Below, piece by piece: positions 48,901 through 60,850 of a stretch of 64,000 bases of DNA (position 1 is its first letter; every line of letters starts with the position of its first letter). The position numbers and the translations under genes were made by a program. Source of the stretch: Liolophura sinensis (Eukaryota; Mollusca; Polyplacophora; Chitonida; Chitonidae). The DNA lies in contig NC_088304.1 of the NCBI RefSeq assembly GCF_032854445.1, positions 9,621,704-9,685,703 of the forward strand. Direction: 5' to 3'. The notes under the pieces are model-generated. The model did no database searches. It had not been told where the DNA came from and saw only the letters and a program-made list of their open reading frames with translations.

Positions 48901-50171
48901 AAATACACATACACAAGTGTGTGTGCATGTATATTAATTGAGGATTTCTCAAAAAATACACACCTACAGGTACACCCACACTGAGACAGACAGGTGTATG
49001 TTAATAGGCCTCCACTGCATTTGAAAGAACACATAATGAAATTCTACCTAGACCAGCGACATAAATAATCAACCAGCTGATCAGTACAAGACCAATAAAC
49101 GTAAGTGAATATTGGCTGTAACACATACTTCTGTATTCTGATATACACACTGAATATATGTACTGTGATATCTCACAAATTCATTGATACATACACCTTT
49201 ATATATAATGTGTTCTAATGTATTAGGCTTGGTGTTGAGTGTAATGGGAGATGGCACAACTTTTACTAGCCTTATTTCCCATATCAAACTACAGTATTTT
49301 ACATACATAAAATATCCAACCATCCATTCATTTACCACTCAATGCAGTGGTATTCACTACAGGATGTATTAATTATTATGTAGTAAAATTTTTGCCGTTT
49401 GCGATTCCATGTGTCATCTGCAAATACTTGGAAAGCTTCTCTATTTATACCCAACAGGCTATTGACCATGTGACCAAAGTTAACCAATCACATCCAAGCT
49501 TTACCGATCAACCAAATTTGGGAAACTACTTTTCCAGAGAAAAATGCAGACAACTATCCCAATGGAAATATAGTTAACAGGTGCTTTTGTGCCTTTATTA
49601 CCTGAGGAGCACTATTCCTAAAGTAATATTTCATTAAAGCACCTCGTATATTTACCTTGGGGGAGAGACAATTGAAATCCCTGCTACGCCGGACTCCAAG
49701 TTAGGCAGAGTTGGGTTGACAACAAATCTTTAGAAGCACTCGCTCATTGTAAACAATCAAAATGGCTGTTACCGGTAAGGAGAGAGTGAAGCCTACACAA
49801 CATTTACGTTACTACACAGAATATGCAAGGTGTCAAGTACTATAAAAATGGTAATATGTCACATCAGGTCAGGCGGATTTTTCAAACTTTGTCCTGCGTT
49901 ACCCTGGGGAATAAACTATGTTATGAGTTTACAGAATATCTGGCACAGTCCCACACATAACCTTTACACGTCCAACGAGTCCATACAAAGATTTGTAAAG
50001 TGAACTACGAGTGATATAACTACATAAAAATCACACAGTTATTATGCACAGCATTATTTCCTACAGTAATGATGACCTGGTCATCATGGGAAGGAGCACT
50101 GTAAAGTTCTACTTTTGACCAGTCAACATTAATCACAAGTCATTAAAGTATCCCTGCAGCCTGTGCAGATA

Positions 50172-50455
50172 GTAGACTGACAGTAAGCTGCCAGCTGCTT
50201 GCTAAGGGTGTCCTAGTAGTGAGATTGTAGACTGACAGTAAGCTGCCAGCTGCTTGCTAAGGGTGTCCTAGTAGTGAGATTGTAGACTGACAGTAAGCTG
50301 CCAGCTGCTTGCTAAGGGTGTCCTAGTAGTGAGATTGTAGACTGAAAGTAAGCTGCCAGCTGCTTGCTAAGGGTGTGCTAGTAGTGAGATAGTAGACTGA
50401 CAGTAAGCTGCCAGATGCTTGCTAAGGGTGTGCTAGTAGTGAGATAGTGGCTTGA
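50172..50455. repeat. 55-bp tandem repeat, 5 copies
   Basis: GTAGACTGACAGTAAGCTGC starts at 50172, 50227, 50282, 50337 and 50392, exactly 55 bp apart, with only a few substitutions. Confidence 0.98.
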
Positions 50456-50881
50456 CAAGTAGAATACAGTGAGAGCACCCTTATAAAATGTAGATGTTTT
50501 TAAAAAGGCCACATGGATAAACTACTGAATATTAAAAAAAATTCAATTCTCTGAGATGTTCTCCCAGTCCAAGACACACTGACAGTACCGATGCTATTTT
50601 TAAAAATTTGGTCATCCTTATTAGGCCAGCATGAGTTGACATCACTTAATTTTCAGTCAGTACCTTGCACTGTTCCCACGAGAGAGACTACACAGCATCT
50701 GTCAGACCCCTAGCTACTAGACTACAGTATGTGATGACATCTGATATGTAATTTCTTTATTTATTTGATTTTTGTTTAATGTAAAATTCAAAATTCCTGC
50801 CACTTTGCAGGTACCTGCAGTTCAGTAACATTGCATGTATGTGAGAATGGAAGAAAACTGACCATGTTCATAAGTTTCCCT

Positions 50882-50990
50882 GACCGGCCCCGATAGCTCA
50901 GCTGGTTGAGCGTCTGCATCAGGTGCGGTACATCCAGGGTCAATCCTGGGTCAATTCACACTTAAGACCTTAAAAGAGAAAGTTGTACAT
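50882..50990 (+). mobile_element. SINE family B head
   Basis: CCCCGATAGCTCAGCTGGTT with GAGCGTCTGC, then CCAGGGTCAATCCTGGGTC and AAAAGAGAAAGTTGTAC. It stops just before the 59-bp array. Confidence 0.75.
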
Positions 50991-51054
50991 GGGTATACAT
51001 GTAGCAACATACTGGATATGTTTTGGTTGCCTGCTATTGAATGTCTTTCCCACT

Positions 51055-51435
51055 TTTGGTCAAACATCTTGTCCTCTTCCTCTGTCAAGATTCGCCTTCA
51101 ATACTTTCCCCAATTTGGTCAAACATCTAGTCCTCTTCCTCTGTCAGGATTCGCCTTCAATACTTTCCCACTTTTGGTCAAACATCTTGTCCTCTTCCTC
51201 TGTCAAGATTCGCCTTCAATACTTTGCCCATTTTGGTCAAACATCTTGTCCTCTTCCTCTGTCAGGATTCGCCTTCAATACTTTCCCACTTTTGGTCAAA
51301 CATCTTGTCCTCTTCCTCTGTCAAGATTCGCCTTCAATACTTTGCCCATTTTGGTCAAACATCTTGTCCTCTTCCTCTGTCAGGATTCGCCTTCAATACT
51401 TTCCCACTTTTGGTCAAACATCTTGTCCTCTTCCT
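51055..51435. repeat. 59-bp array derived from a coding exon end, about 7 copies
   Basis: CAAACATCTTGTCCTCTTCC starts at 51061, 51120 (one change), 51179, 51238, 51297, 51356 and 51415, exactly 59 bp apart. CAAGATTCGCC and CAGGATTCGCC units alternate, together with matching differences (TTTGCCCATTTTGG or TTTCCCACTTTTGG), giving a 118-bp higher-order unit. Copy 51380-51432 is the last part of the - strand gene's coding sequence; the others lie in its 3' UTR. Confidence 0.95.
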
Positions 51436-54400
51436 CCACTTCTTCCATCACCTCCAATAAAGGGATCATGTCAACTTGTTTCTTCTTATATAATGATTTG
51501 AAGATTGGTAAATGGCGAGCTCTATTCTTCAGCATCTCTAAGAAAAAAAAAAAACAGGCATCCTGAACTATATGCGTCAGTTTCTCAACAACTGTTCTAG
51601 ACGTATGTGTGAGGTTACTCATTTTTTATACTTTGTTTTTCTTTTTTTTTTTGACCAAGAAAATTGGTATTAGATGTTGAGATGGTGAGGTGGGCTTTAT
51701 GGGCCATATTTTTGGTATGTATTTATATGAAAGCATTTTTACACCCTAAAATGCATTTTTGTGAAATCTATTTACATTATTAATCTTATTAAACAGTTAA
51801 TTTAATATTACACAGATTTACAGAGAATTTCAAAACTCATATTAGCTTTTTATCCAAACTAGCTTTCAGCAAACAATAGCCACTATTCATAACAGTAACC
51901 TTGAATGGATTTTCAGTAACTTTTCTAGTCTTCCATGCCTATGGCCAAATAAATATGGCCAACACAGCTGTGCATAATATCTCATTTAGTTGCTATACAG
52001 TAAACCCATTCTAAAAAAAAAAAAAACCTCCATCAAAATTGGTATCAGAAAACCAATCCAGCTAACCTACATCCAAGGCAACCCTTTTGAGAATTCCACT
52101 TTCCATCAAGGAAGAAGCAAGAGGGTTTGCCAACACAAGTTTTGCCTTTTTTTTTTTTTTTTTAATCGAATGACTTACAGATTCAATGCATTTCAACATT
52201 TATTTATCCATTATATTCCACTTATACAACAGCGGCCAGCATTTTCATTGGAGGAAACCAAGCAGAGCCCAGGGGAAACCCAAGACCATCCGAAGGTTGC
52301 TGCCAGACCTTCCTGCGTACAGCCGGAGAGGAAGCCAGCATGGGCTGGACTTGAACTCACAACAACTGCATTGGTGGGATGCTCCTGGATATTCCGATAT
52401 TAAACAAGCTTGAGTTGTCAGAGAGGTATGAGCAACTTTAATACTATCTTCATGCAAGTTAACAGGGCCAGTGTCAGGCTCATACACAGTGGCCATAACA
52501 AAAACTTTGAAAACGGTATTTGTTGCTGCCTTGCTTAGCACTCAGAGATTAGAGCAAGGAAACAAAGACTGGGGGCCAAGTGTCAGTTTAATGTGGCTGG
52601 GTGGGGTGTCATGTCTGGTGTCTTCAACATGATACTTCAATGGCAGCAGCACTTTGGTGGCATTGATTCACCCTGCCACAAGCAGACATAATATACGTAC
52701 ACATATCAATGACTCCTCGCCATCATGTAACTGGAAAATTGTTTAGTAGGACGTTAAAACCCACGCATACAAAGCACCACAGATACTCGTACCTCTGACA
52801 GTCATGTGCTGAATGGCTGTTGAATATTCCACATGAATAAACTCCTCCCTCTTCCCCTTACACATGCCGGAGAACCAGACTGCCCATATTAGCAGGATGA
52901 TGATGAATGAGGTGCAGGCCAGTCCCCACATGGCATCACCACTGAAACACACATGTAGACATTTAATAAGGCTATACCAATTTTTATTCTGTGTTTTACG
53001 AGCAAGCCAACACTAAAAAATTCAAAAGTGGATTAGAAATAAAATTGAAAATCCACCTTTTGAATTTGTCCCAATCTTCATGTTTTAGATGAATTTCCTG
53101 GATTAAATGTCTTTCCCATCAAGTATATATGTGTTTAACAGGAACGATTGCTGTGACAATCCAATTTCAAACAAATTAAATGATTTTTTAGTTTTATTTG
53201 TATACCCTCCTCCCTCCGTTTGGTATATGTCCGTAACACAAAAAAGTGAAAGCGTCATCACTTGGAATTTCAAACTTCTGACCCTCAAATCCTTTTGAAG
53301 GTTTCAAAAATGGCCTGAGTCAGGCATGGTATGGTTGTTATTTCTTATTATGCAGTTTAAAATGTTTTTGAAGTTTTTAAGTGCTACTTCAGTGCCACAA
53401 GTAACATGGTGGAAATATTGAAATGATATGTAGGATGCCCTATCTAGCACATACGGTTCAAACAAATTTTATGACGAATAACACTATTTAACCCTCATGA
53501 GCGGTCAATCCTTAAACACTAAATCCTCAGCAGTTTCCATGAAATTTTCCTGATGTGACGATGAATCAGGCAGATGTGATGTCGAGTAAGGCAGTCATAC
53601 TGGAAAGACATCATGCACATATATGAAAGTACAACGCCATTTGTGGCTATGCTTCAGTGATGAGTGACGTCAAGTGTTCTTGCATGACATCACACCAGGC
53701 AAAATTGGAGATGACAGAGAACTTCTGTTTCAGTATTATATTCCCAAACTAACAACAGCGGGCTTAATACAATGTATTTTCTTTTTGCAATATAAGAAAG
53801 CAATTCCGACTATCCCAATCCTTTTTATTTAACCTAGCTCTGACATACAAGTCTTGACATTAGATTAGTTCTTTAAATAAAAGTGCACAAGCAAAGTCTC
53901 AGCCTTGTTCTTTGGGATAAATTTGGCAGTAAAAGCTGCTCTCTTCCCAAGGCCCCTGTGATCAGTCTGGAAATCACTGACGACTCATTCTTGATTTATG
54001 GCTGGGGTTTGTGTTCATATTTATTTCATGAATTTGCACCTGGTACATGTGGAACCTAGTTCACATGGAACCCAATGCTGAGATGTACAGTTGTGATTTT
54101 GCTTAATATTTTGCCCTTTTTTCCTTAAATGTTTGAAGTTTTATACCCTTGTTTGCCTGGCTGTAATACATACAATGTAATCAAGTGCACAGCAGATGTA
54201 TTAGAAAATACAGAATGAAAGGCCTGTGATTGAAACTGTTTTCGTTTTTTTTTTCATGTAACACACCAAAGAAAGTCGGCTGAGGCAGGCATCTGAACCA
54301 AAAATATGCAGAATGATTGTTTCATTATTCTCAAAGTCTGGAAAGAAACAAAATCCTATATTGCTCACCTTCTTCTGTTCCTCCACCTTCTCTTTGTCAG

Positions 54401-56240
54401 AATCGGGAATGCAGTGGAGTTTTCAGCTGATACATTCACAGATTTGTCTCCCTTTGTAAGCCTTGGTACGCCTGCTCTTGTCCCTTGCTTATCTTTATGC
54501 TTGTCTTGTTCCTCTGTCCCAGACGACACAACTGCAAGGAGCCTTCTTTTTAAACCCCTGTCTTCCGTGTCATAATACAGTCTCATGCTGCCATAATGCT
54601 TTACAGTTTTATGCATTATTAGTGTTTTCTTAACACTATTTTCTCTTAATTTCTTCCTTCCCTTTAGTACTTCTTTTTTTAACCGTGGAGGATTTCGATA
54701 GATCAAAGGTGACCAGTGCTTGTCAACTCCGAAAGCCATCACTGCTTGCCTTGATACTTCTGGCTTTTTAAGGTTGACATGCCCTCCATTTTGTGTCTTT
54801 TTCATTCTTTCTCCATTGTATATTAATGGTCTGTTCCTTTTTTCATACAATTTAGAGAATTTCTCTGTCTTCAGACCTGGATTCCAAGGCCTCAGGACCA
54901 GTAACTCTTGCCCTTTAATGCTGCCAGCATGACCATTCACAGAAGCCTCCTTTTCTACATCTTTATGAAAACCCTGAAACATAAGCCTAATTCAGAACAT
55001 TGCAATAACATATACACGTATCAAAAAGTTAGGTCAATACCCATAATACATCATCAATTCTTTTTGACCTAACAAATTAGTAAAGCACTAGTTCAATTAC
55101 TGGCAAAATTCTACATATGTCTAAGACAGCACCAGAGGCCCAGTTTTATTCATTAGGTTACCGTTAAGAGAGTCTACCATATAGAAAGTCAAAGGTTACA
55201 GTATTCGCAAGACTATGAACTGTTAAGAGGTGTTGAGGGCACAACATGTACGTTGTTGATTGAGATGTACACTACTGTTAGGATGTACATTTAAGACCAA
55301 AACCTGGTGGAAATTACAATCCAATAGTCTGCATATGTAGAACAGTGCACTTATCACATAACTAACAGTCCATTTAACTTTAAATTCATATTCTGTCACC
55401 ATAAATTTGGGTTAAACTTTGTCAAATATCCTCTTTTTTGGTGCACTGATCTCCTGTCATAGTTGGAAAGTCAAGGATCCGAAACTGAGGCTCTAGTACC
55501 TAGCCTAGTGGAAACATGGTGCCATAGTTAGCCCTATTGAAAAAAAAAAAGTTTTGCTTTCTCATAGAATGCTAGTACCTTTATGTCGGAGCTTGCTACA
55601 CAAAAACAGAATTTCTTAAAGTATGTAACTTTCTGAGAAAGTAGCTAAGGGTATAGAAAATTATTTTCCTTACTGTGATGAGGCCTGTATGTCACAGGCT
55701 AGGAGTGGTTTCAGATTAAACCGTCAGAAAAGGTCAGATCAGATAGATGTTGTTGTTGCAACATGTTACACAAGATAATTCTACTCTGAATGATACTTGC
55801 GATGTTTTTTTTTTTAAAGAAATTACTAAGCACTCAACCACTTTTTGACAGAAAAAAAACATCACTTGGTCAGGTACACACAGAGCCTTTGGCACCTGGC
55901 CTCAGATGCAGGTGGGGAAAGACCAGGTAGGTTGGATACGCTGCTAAACATTTCGCACGGGTATTGATCATTGATTGCCAGCAAAATTTCAAGGGCCCAG
56001 GTTGCTGGATTAGAAAAATTAAAGCGTAATAGCAAAGTCCATTTAGAAGACAACGAAAGGTTGGTCCTTATTCGCGTTGAGCTCAACCCGACTGTTCTCC
56101 GACACGTCGAACGTCTAACGTTGTTGTTGTAGCAATCATACCTTCTTTCCAGCTGAAAATCCAGTCAAGCTGACTGCCAAAAGACAAACGACTATTCCTG
56201 CGTTCCACTGCGTGGTTATCAGCACGCATCTTTCTTGCAT
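51380..56240 (-). CDS. Unrecognised single-pass membrane protein with signal peptide
   Basis: Predicted 336 aa from four exons: 56240-56142, 54973-54369, 52941-52793, 51537-51380. Borders are GT-AG, phases close, and an in-frame TGA precedes the ATG. I do not recognise the family. Residues 12-32 (WNAGIVVCLLAVSLTGFSA) look like a signal peptide. Residues 33-234 are basic, with several dibasic sites, two N-glycosylation sequons (NVS at 213, NST at 218) and a polybasic run KRRWRNRR (227-234) resembling a furin site. A hydrophobic span follows at about 239-259 (MWGLACTSFIIILLIWAVWF), then a tail of about 75 residues with basic KSLYKKK and an acidic end (EVMEEVEEEDKMFDQ). A secreted or shed ectodomain and cytoplasmic tail is inferred. 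The last 18 codons lie inside a tandem repeat. Confidence 0.7.
52186..52390 (-). mobile_element. SINE family A, long copy
   Basis: CAGCGGCCAGCATTTTCATT, GGAGGAAACCAAGCAGAGCC, GGTTGCTGCCAGACCTTCC, AGCCGGAGAGGAAGCCAGCA and TGGACTTGAACTCACAACAA follow the family's antisense order. Sense to the surrounding - gene, in its last intron. Confidence 0.88.
52510..52745 (+). mobile_element. SINE family D, 5'-truncated
   Basis: TTGTTGCTGCCTTGCTTAGC, GCAAGGAAACAAAGACTGGG, TGGGGTGTCATGTCTGG and GCAGCAGCACTTTGGTGGCA match 36540-36720 block by block. Confidence 0.65.
52975..53260. repeat. Dispersed repeat, diverged copy 2
   Basis: Counterpart of 15560-16030: shared word order TGTTTTACGAGCAAGCC, AATCCACCTTTTGAA, TTCATGTTTTAGATG, ATACCCTCCTCCCTCC. 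In an intron of the - strand membrane-protein gene. Confidence 0.45.
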
Positions 56241-57314
56241 CCTCGTCACTCACTGTCACATTTTAAAACCAGGTGGATTAGAGTATATAACGTAAATCTT
56301 AAACATTCTTTTCACATGTTTACGTTTACTTTGACATGTTTTGCTATCCAGCCTGCCCTCTATCGAAGAAGAGTGACTGGACCTCAAGGGAAGTCACTCT
56401 CGCCGGACAGACGTCATTAGCGGGCTTTGTATTTCAGAATGTAGACTCCTTAGCGCCAATAATTTGAATTCCTTTAGCGTTGCGCATACAGTGATGACGC
56501 ATTTTGATCTTGAACCATGTGGTGTAAATTGGGTGAAGAGGCAGACTAAAATCGTGTTGATGCAATAAGCTCTAGTATACACATAATGCTTTCATGTAGA
56601 TATTGTGCATGCGTAATGGTACATAGGGGAAAAAACAAGTTAAAATTCCGATGGAATGTGTGGATCCCAGGTTTTTCTGGGGTTTTAGCAAAAAAATATA
56701 TATTTTATTGTGCAACCTGTAGATATTGTGTATGCGTACTGTCTCTTTGTATAATTTATTCGATGGTGGTTATTGGGGGTGGGATGGTGTTGAGGTGTTG
56801 GGGGAGTGTAGCCCAAAATACTGTAGCCCCTCCCCACTTTATTGAGGCCCCATTGGGTTAAAATAAAACCGATATTTAACATGGACACATGTAGACCCTG
56901 TAAAACTTTCGCGTGTACACCATACAGTTTAAATTCCAGCATATAAGTCCATGTACATATATGCTATTCCTCACTGTGTGACCTAAGCCAAATGCCTGCT
57001 ATATATAGGTTAATTAATATTATGTAATGTTATACACCCGCACATGTCTATAGCCGACTTAAAGTCTACTTTCGATAATTATATTTGCTTGTATAGACCT
57101 ACAGGGTAATCCAAGAGAGTACCCGCATAATCTTATCATCGCTTAGCCATCCGGGCGCAGCCTGATCTCTCTTTCACATCTCACTCCCTGCAACTAACAC
57201 TCCGGGAGCCCTGGCAGTGTGGAAGATTGGTTGATTGGTTGATTTATTGAAAGTAAAATATTTTCACTAATACGAAGAAATAAAGGCTGGTATACATAAA
57301 CACTGGCAATTAAA

Positions 57315-57890
57315 ATGCTGGTACTGCAAAATGGAAACGTCGGTGCTTCAGCATGGAAATGTCGGTACTGCAGCATGGAAATGTCGGTACGTCAGAACGG
57401 AAACGTCGATACTTCAGCATGGAAATGTCGGTATTTCAGAAAGGAAACTTCGATACTTCAGCATGGAAATGTCGGTACTTCAACATGGAAACGTCGATAC
57501 TGCAGCATGGAAATGTTGGTACGTCAGAACGGATACGTCGATACTTCAGCATGGAAATGTCGGTATTTCAGAAAGGAAACTTCGATACTTCAGCATGGAA
57601 ATGTCGGTACTTCAGCATGGAAACGCTGGTACGTCATTTTGGAAATGTCGGTACTTCAACATGGAAACGTCGGTACTGCAGCATGGAAATGTCGGTACGT
57701 CAGAATGGAAACTTCGATACTTCAGCATGGCAATGTGGCTACTTCAGCATGGAAACGCCTTTACGTCAGTATGGAAATGTCGGTACTTCAGAATGGAAAC
57801 GTCGGTACTTCAGTGTGGAAACGTGGATACCTCAGCATGGAAATATCGGTACTTAAGAATGGAAACGTCGGTAATTAAGAACGAAACCTC
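57315..57890. repeat. 22-bp minisatellite with 132-bp higher-order unit
   Basis: Unit GGAAATGTCGGTACTTCAGC + AT, about 26 copies. Six-unit blocks recur: the run from GTACGTCAGAACGGAAACGT to the next GTACGTCAGAACGGATACGT is 132 bp. All three + frames stay open (167-205 codons), which follows from a stop-free unit whose length is not a multiple of 3. Decayed copies (TTCAGAATGGAAAC) continue to about 58340. Confidence 0.95.
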
Positions 57891-58494
57891 TGCAAGGAAC
57901 TTAGGTTTCAAATGGTGGTCCTTCAGAGTGAAAACTCTGGGACTTTAGGATGGAAACTTTAGTCCTTCCAGATGGAAACGTATGTAGGCCTACTTCAGGA
58001 TGGAACGCTAATATTGTCGGAGCGGTATTGACTATCCTTCACATCAAAGTTTAGTGGTAGATTGAATGATTTATTGACTGATTGTTGTTTAACGCCCTAA
58101 CCTTTGTATAACTGGCTCTTTCACTTTTACGAATAAACTTAATAAATTTAATATAATAAATTGGTAATTCAGAATGGAAACTTTGGTAAGCCTATTTCAG
58201 AATGATTACGCTCCTTTTTCAATGTGCTAGCATATTTATTTCAAACTAGAAACATTGGTACTTCGAGATTGAATGGTTAGTTCTTCCAAATGAAAGTGAT
58301 GGTACTTCAGAATGAAGAAGTTAGTACTTCGGAATGGGAGCGTTGGTAGGTAACGTTACAGTTAAGAGACGCCAGTCACAGACGACGTCAGAATAGAAAC
58401 GTTGGTAGGCATTTTTAGGGTGATTACGTTGTTATTATGGATTGAAAAAACTAAAAATGTTGATTTAGTCCTACAGAATGGAGTGCGTAGGTGC

Positions 58495-58842
58495 CTAGGG
58501 TTTAACGTCGTACTTAGCAATTTTTCAGTCATATGACGACGAAGGAATCCCTAGGGTGCATGTACGTGTAATGCGCCTCCTTGTTGCAGGGGGGATTTCC
58601 ACCACTCTTTTTTGAGTGCTGCTTCAACGGGACGCCTTACCCAAGGTAAGTAAGCCGTCCCACCCGAGCCATTATACTGATACGGGTCAACCAGTCGTTG
58701 CACTGTCCCCTTCATGCCTTCATGCTGAACGCCAAGCAAGGAAGTTACAACTTCCTCTTTCAAGGGGTTAGGCGTGACTCGACCTAGGATGGACAGCTCC
58801 CGAAACGGACGCTATACCAACTGTGCTATCGGGACCGGTCCT
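58495..58842 (-). mobile_element. SINE family B, full-length reference copy
   Basis: On -, the head GGTCCCGATAGCACAGTTGG with TATAGCGTCCG (A box) is followed by GGTCGAGTCACGCC (B-box region). Then come GGAAGTTGTAACTTCCTTGC, GTATCAGTATAATGGCTCGG, CAACAAGGAGGCGCATTACA and the tail TGAAAAATTGCTAAGTACGA with CGTTAAACCC. Confidence 0.88.
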
Positions 58843-58880
58843 GCACAATGGAAACTTTGGTATCCCAGTCACACTATTAC

Positions 58881-59000
58881 ATTGATATGTTTACTTGATC
58901 GGATTTTTACGCCGTACTCCAGAATATTTCTTTTTATGGTGGGAGGAAACCAGGCAATGCCCGAAGGAAACCCACGTGTAGGTTCCTGGCAGACCAGCAC
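58881..59000 (-). mobile_element. SINE family A, internally deleted
   Basis: CGGATTTTTACGCCGTACTC, GGTGGGAGGAAACCAGGCAA and GGTTCCTGGCAGACC. It lies next to the SINE B head. Confidence 0.75.
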
Positions 59001-59562
59001 TAATGTTCGGCCTCCACTTCACAAAGATGTACGTAGACCGTGTATGTTCCGTTAGCTACACACGCCGTGCAGATGCTTATGGGAAGTACCGGAGGAACCA
59101 TCCCACATATTCACTGAAATACGACCGTATACAAGCGGATAGGAACAATAAAACACTCCTTCGGAAGAGAACACATTAGGATGGGTGCACACTTGTGGTC
59201 AAATACTGAAATCCGCAAATGACGTCATTGCAAGATAACCACTGTGCGCCACAGGCATTCGAGATTTTGGGCGGTGAACACTTTAAAATGCTGGAGGGAA
59301 TATCTGGGAATAGTTTGTACGAGTAAGTATCCATAGATAAAGCTACTGCCCATTTGTCGGGTTACCAATCTTAAGCCAGATCCCAATGTCCCAAGTCATG
59401 CAATCCTTAATATCAAAACCGCAGTATCAGTGACCGTATAGAAAGTTGCTTTAGTCACTAACTCTTATATATGCAAAGGGGGACGGGTCAAAGGGAGAAT
59501 TTCTGTTTTGTAATGTTTTTGTATCGTTTTAGCTCAAAGCACGGTGATATATGCAGGAAAAT

Positions 59563-59765
59563 TATACATATATATCTCAACATATGTCACTTACCATATC
59601 TAAGTATATGTCACTTGTATACTGAAACCATGGATATAGGCCTATATCTCAACATATCTCACTTACCATATCTCAGTATATTTCACTTGTATACTGGGAC
59701 CATAGATATATATCTCAACATATCTCACTTACCATATCTCAATATATGTCACTTATACTAGTAAG
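59563..59765. repeat. Tandem repeat of about 68 bp, 3 copies
   Basis: ATCTCAACATATCTCACTTA followed by CCATATCT and a CACTTGTATACTG block recurs three times. Confidence 0.88.
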
Positions 59766-60077
59766 TGAGATATCTCGCTTAATTCTTTAGCGCCCGGTAT
59801 ATTCAAGAACGGTTCACTTATAGTATGGAGCTCAGTTTTACAGGTGGAACAAACCGACGTGCCCGGGGTAAACCACCGACGTCTGGCATGTTACTGACGA
59901 GATTTCCCACGTGAGATAAAGTAAACGTGATTGCTTGTTGGTGGAATTCACACATCTTTTGTCAGACCTTCGTCCATCTGGCACCAGGGAGCCTAATTTA
60001 TGGACCGCCCAGTCCAACTAGGTTTATGTGTTTGACTGTTATTTAGCTCTGCTCTCAGGGAGAGCTGGGGGTTTGGG

Positions 60078-60275
60078 GGGTTTAACGTCGTACTTAACAA
60101 TTTTTCAGTCACTCTTTAGAATGACGGATTTCCACCGCTCTTTCACTGAGACGCCTTACCGAAGGCAAGATACGTTCCCCTTAAGATCTTAGATGTGACT
60201 CGACCCAGGCTTGACCCAGGATCTACCTCTCCGGAAGCGGACGGTCTGCCAAATGTGTTATCGGAGCCGGTGGCC
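60078..60275 (-). mobile_element. SINE family B, internally deleted
   Basis: On +, TTTAACGTCGTACTTAACAA and TTTTTCAGTCA at the tail end, ATTTCCACCGCTCTTTCACT in the body and a GACTCGACCCAGGCTTGACC B-box region; the middle is missing. Confidence 0.75.
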
Positions 60276-60469
60276 GATATCAGCCATTTTTACTTAAATG
60301 ACAGCTGTCAGGTTGATGGGTGTCGGAGTCCGCAATGTACGTGGTGAGGCCATACCACCTTTCTTCAGAGATCAGCAATTATTCATAGACAGGTTGATCA
60401 CTAGATGGACATTCGCCTGTTATGACACTTAGCCCTCCAACCGCATGTAAATGGCTCCGCCATACTCAT

Positions 60470-60540
60470 GCCCATTTACCCACAAGAACGGGATTCGAAC
60501 CCGCAACCTTATTGATCAGTGACCTGTGGACTGCGAAGAG
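60470..60540 (-). mobile_element. tRNA-like fragment
   Basis: On -, GGTTGCGGGTTCGAATCCCG contains a consensus-like B box. No full tRNA cloverleaf is apparent, so a SINE head or tRNA relic is more likely than an active gene. Confidence 0.4.
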
Positions 60541-60754
60541 AACAATCATGGTTTAGTCAGTGAAGTTATTATAAAACAAGGCGTCTACCATACAACATTC
60601 TTACAGGACCGCGAAAGAGCACTATTGTTAACGCCGTTACGTCTATATGCAAATAATGACGCTCTATATATACATGTACAGTCATAAATCATAACGCCAT
60701 ATATACGCAGAAAGCAAACTCAGTTATATGCACAATGTTGAATACACCCGCGGA

Positions 60755-60850
60755 GTCAATCAAAGACCCCGGAAAACAGTGAGAGCTGGGAATCTACAAA
60801 TTCCCTGCTCGCCGCAAGCCAGCTTTGAACGCGCACCTCGTGTGCCGTAT
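60755..60850 (-). mobile_element. SINE-like fragment (family C)
   Basis: Shares GCTGGGAATCTACAAATTCC and a following GCCAGCTTTGAACGCGC block with 45838-45965. Confidence 0.5.

Larger units (their letters stand above)
42446..51050. other. Long stretch without a supported gene
   Basis: About 8.6 kb in which no exon chain could be built. It contains a SINE A tail (42659-42730), a hairpin element (44471-44691), SINE B copies (45195-45540, 50882-50990), a SINE-like piece (45838-45965) and a 55-bp repeat (50172-50455). The rest is AT-rich sequence without recognisable structure. The far end may include 3' UTR of the - gene that stops at 51380. Confidence 0.55.

Noticed and set aside
49740-49790. 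AAAATGGCTGTTACCGGTAAGG looks like a start codon in good context followed by a splice donor.
   Set aside because: No downstream exon in phase could be found on + in the remaining window, so a single short match is not enough to call a gene.
50983-51566. Overlapping + frames of 172 and 182 codons with SNILSSSSV/GQTSCPLPL repeats.
   Set aside because: They are the antisense of the 59-bp array that begins in the terminal exon of the - gene; the open frames follow from the repeat unit.
57315-57948. Three overlapping + frames of 167-205 codons.
   Set aside because: All are translations of the same 22-bp minisatellite; no start context, splice sites or homology.
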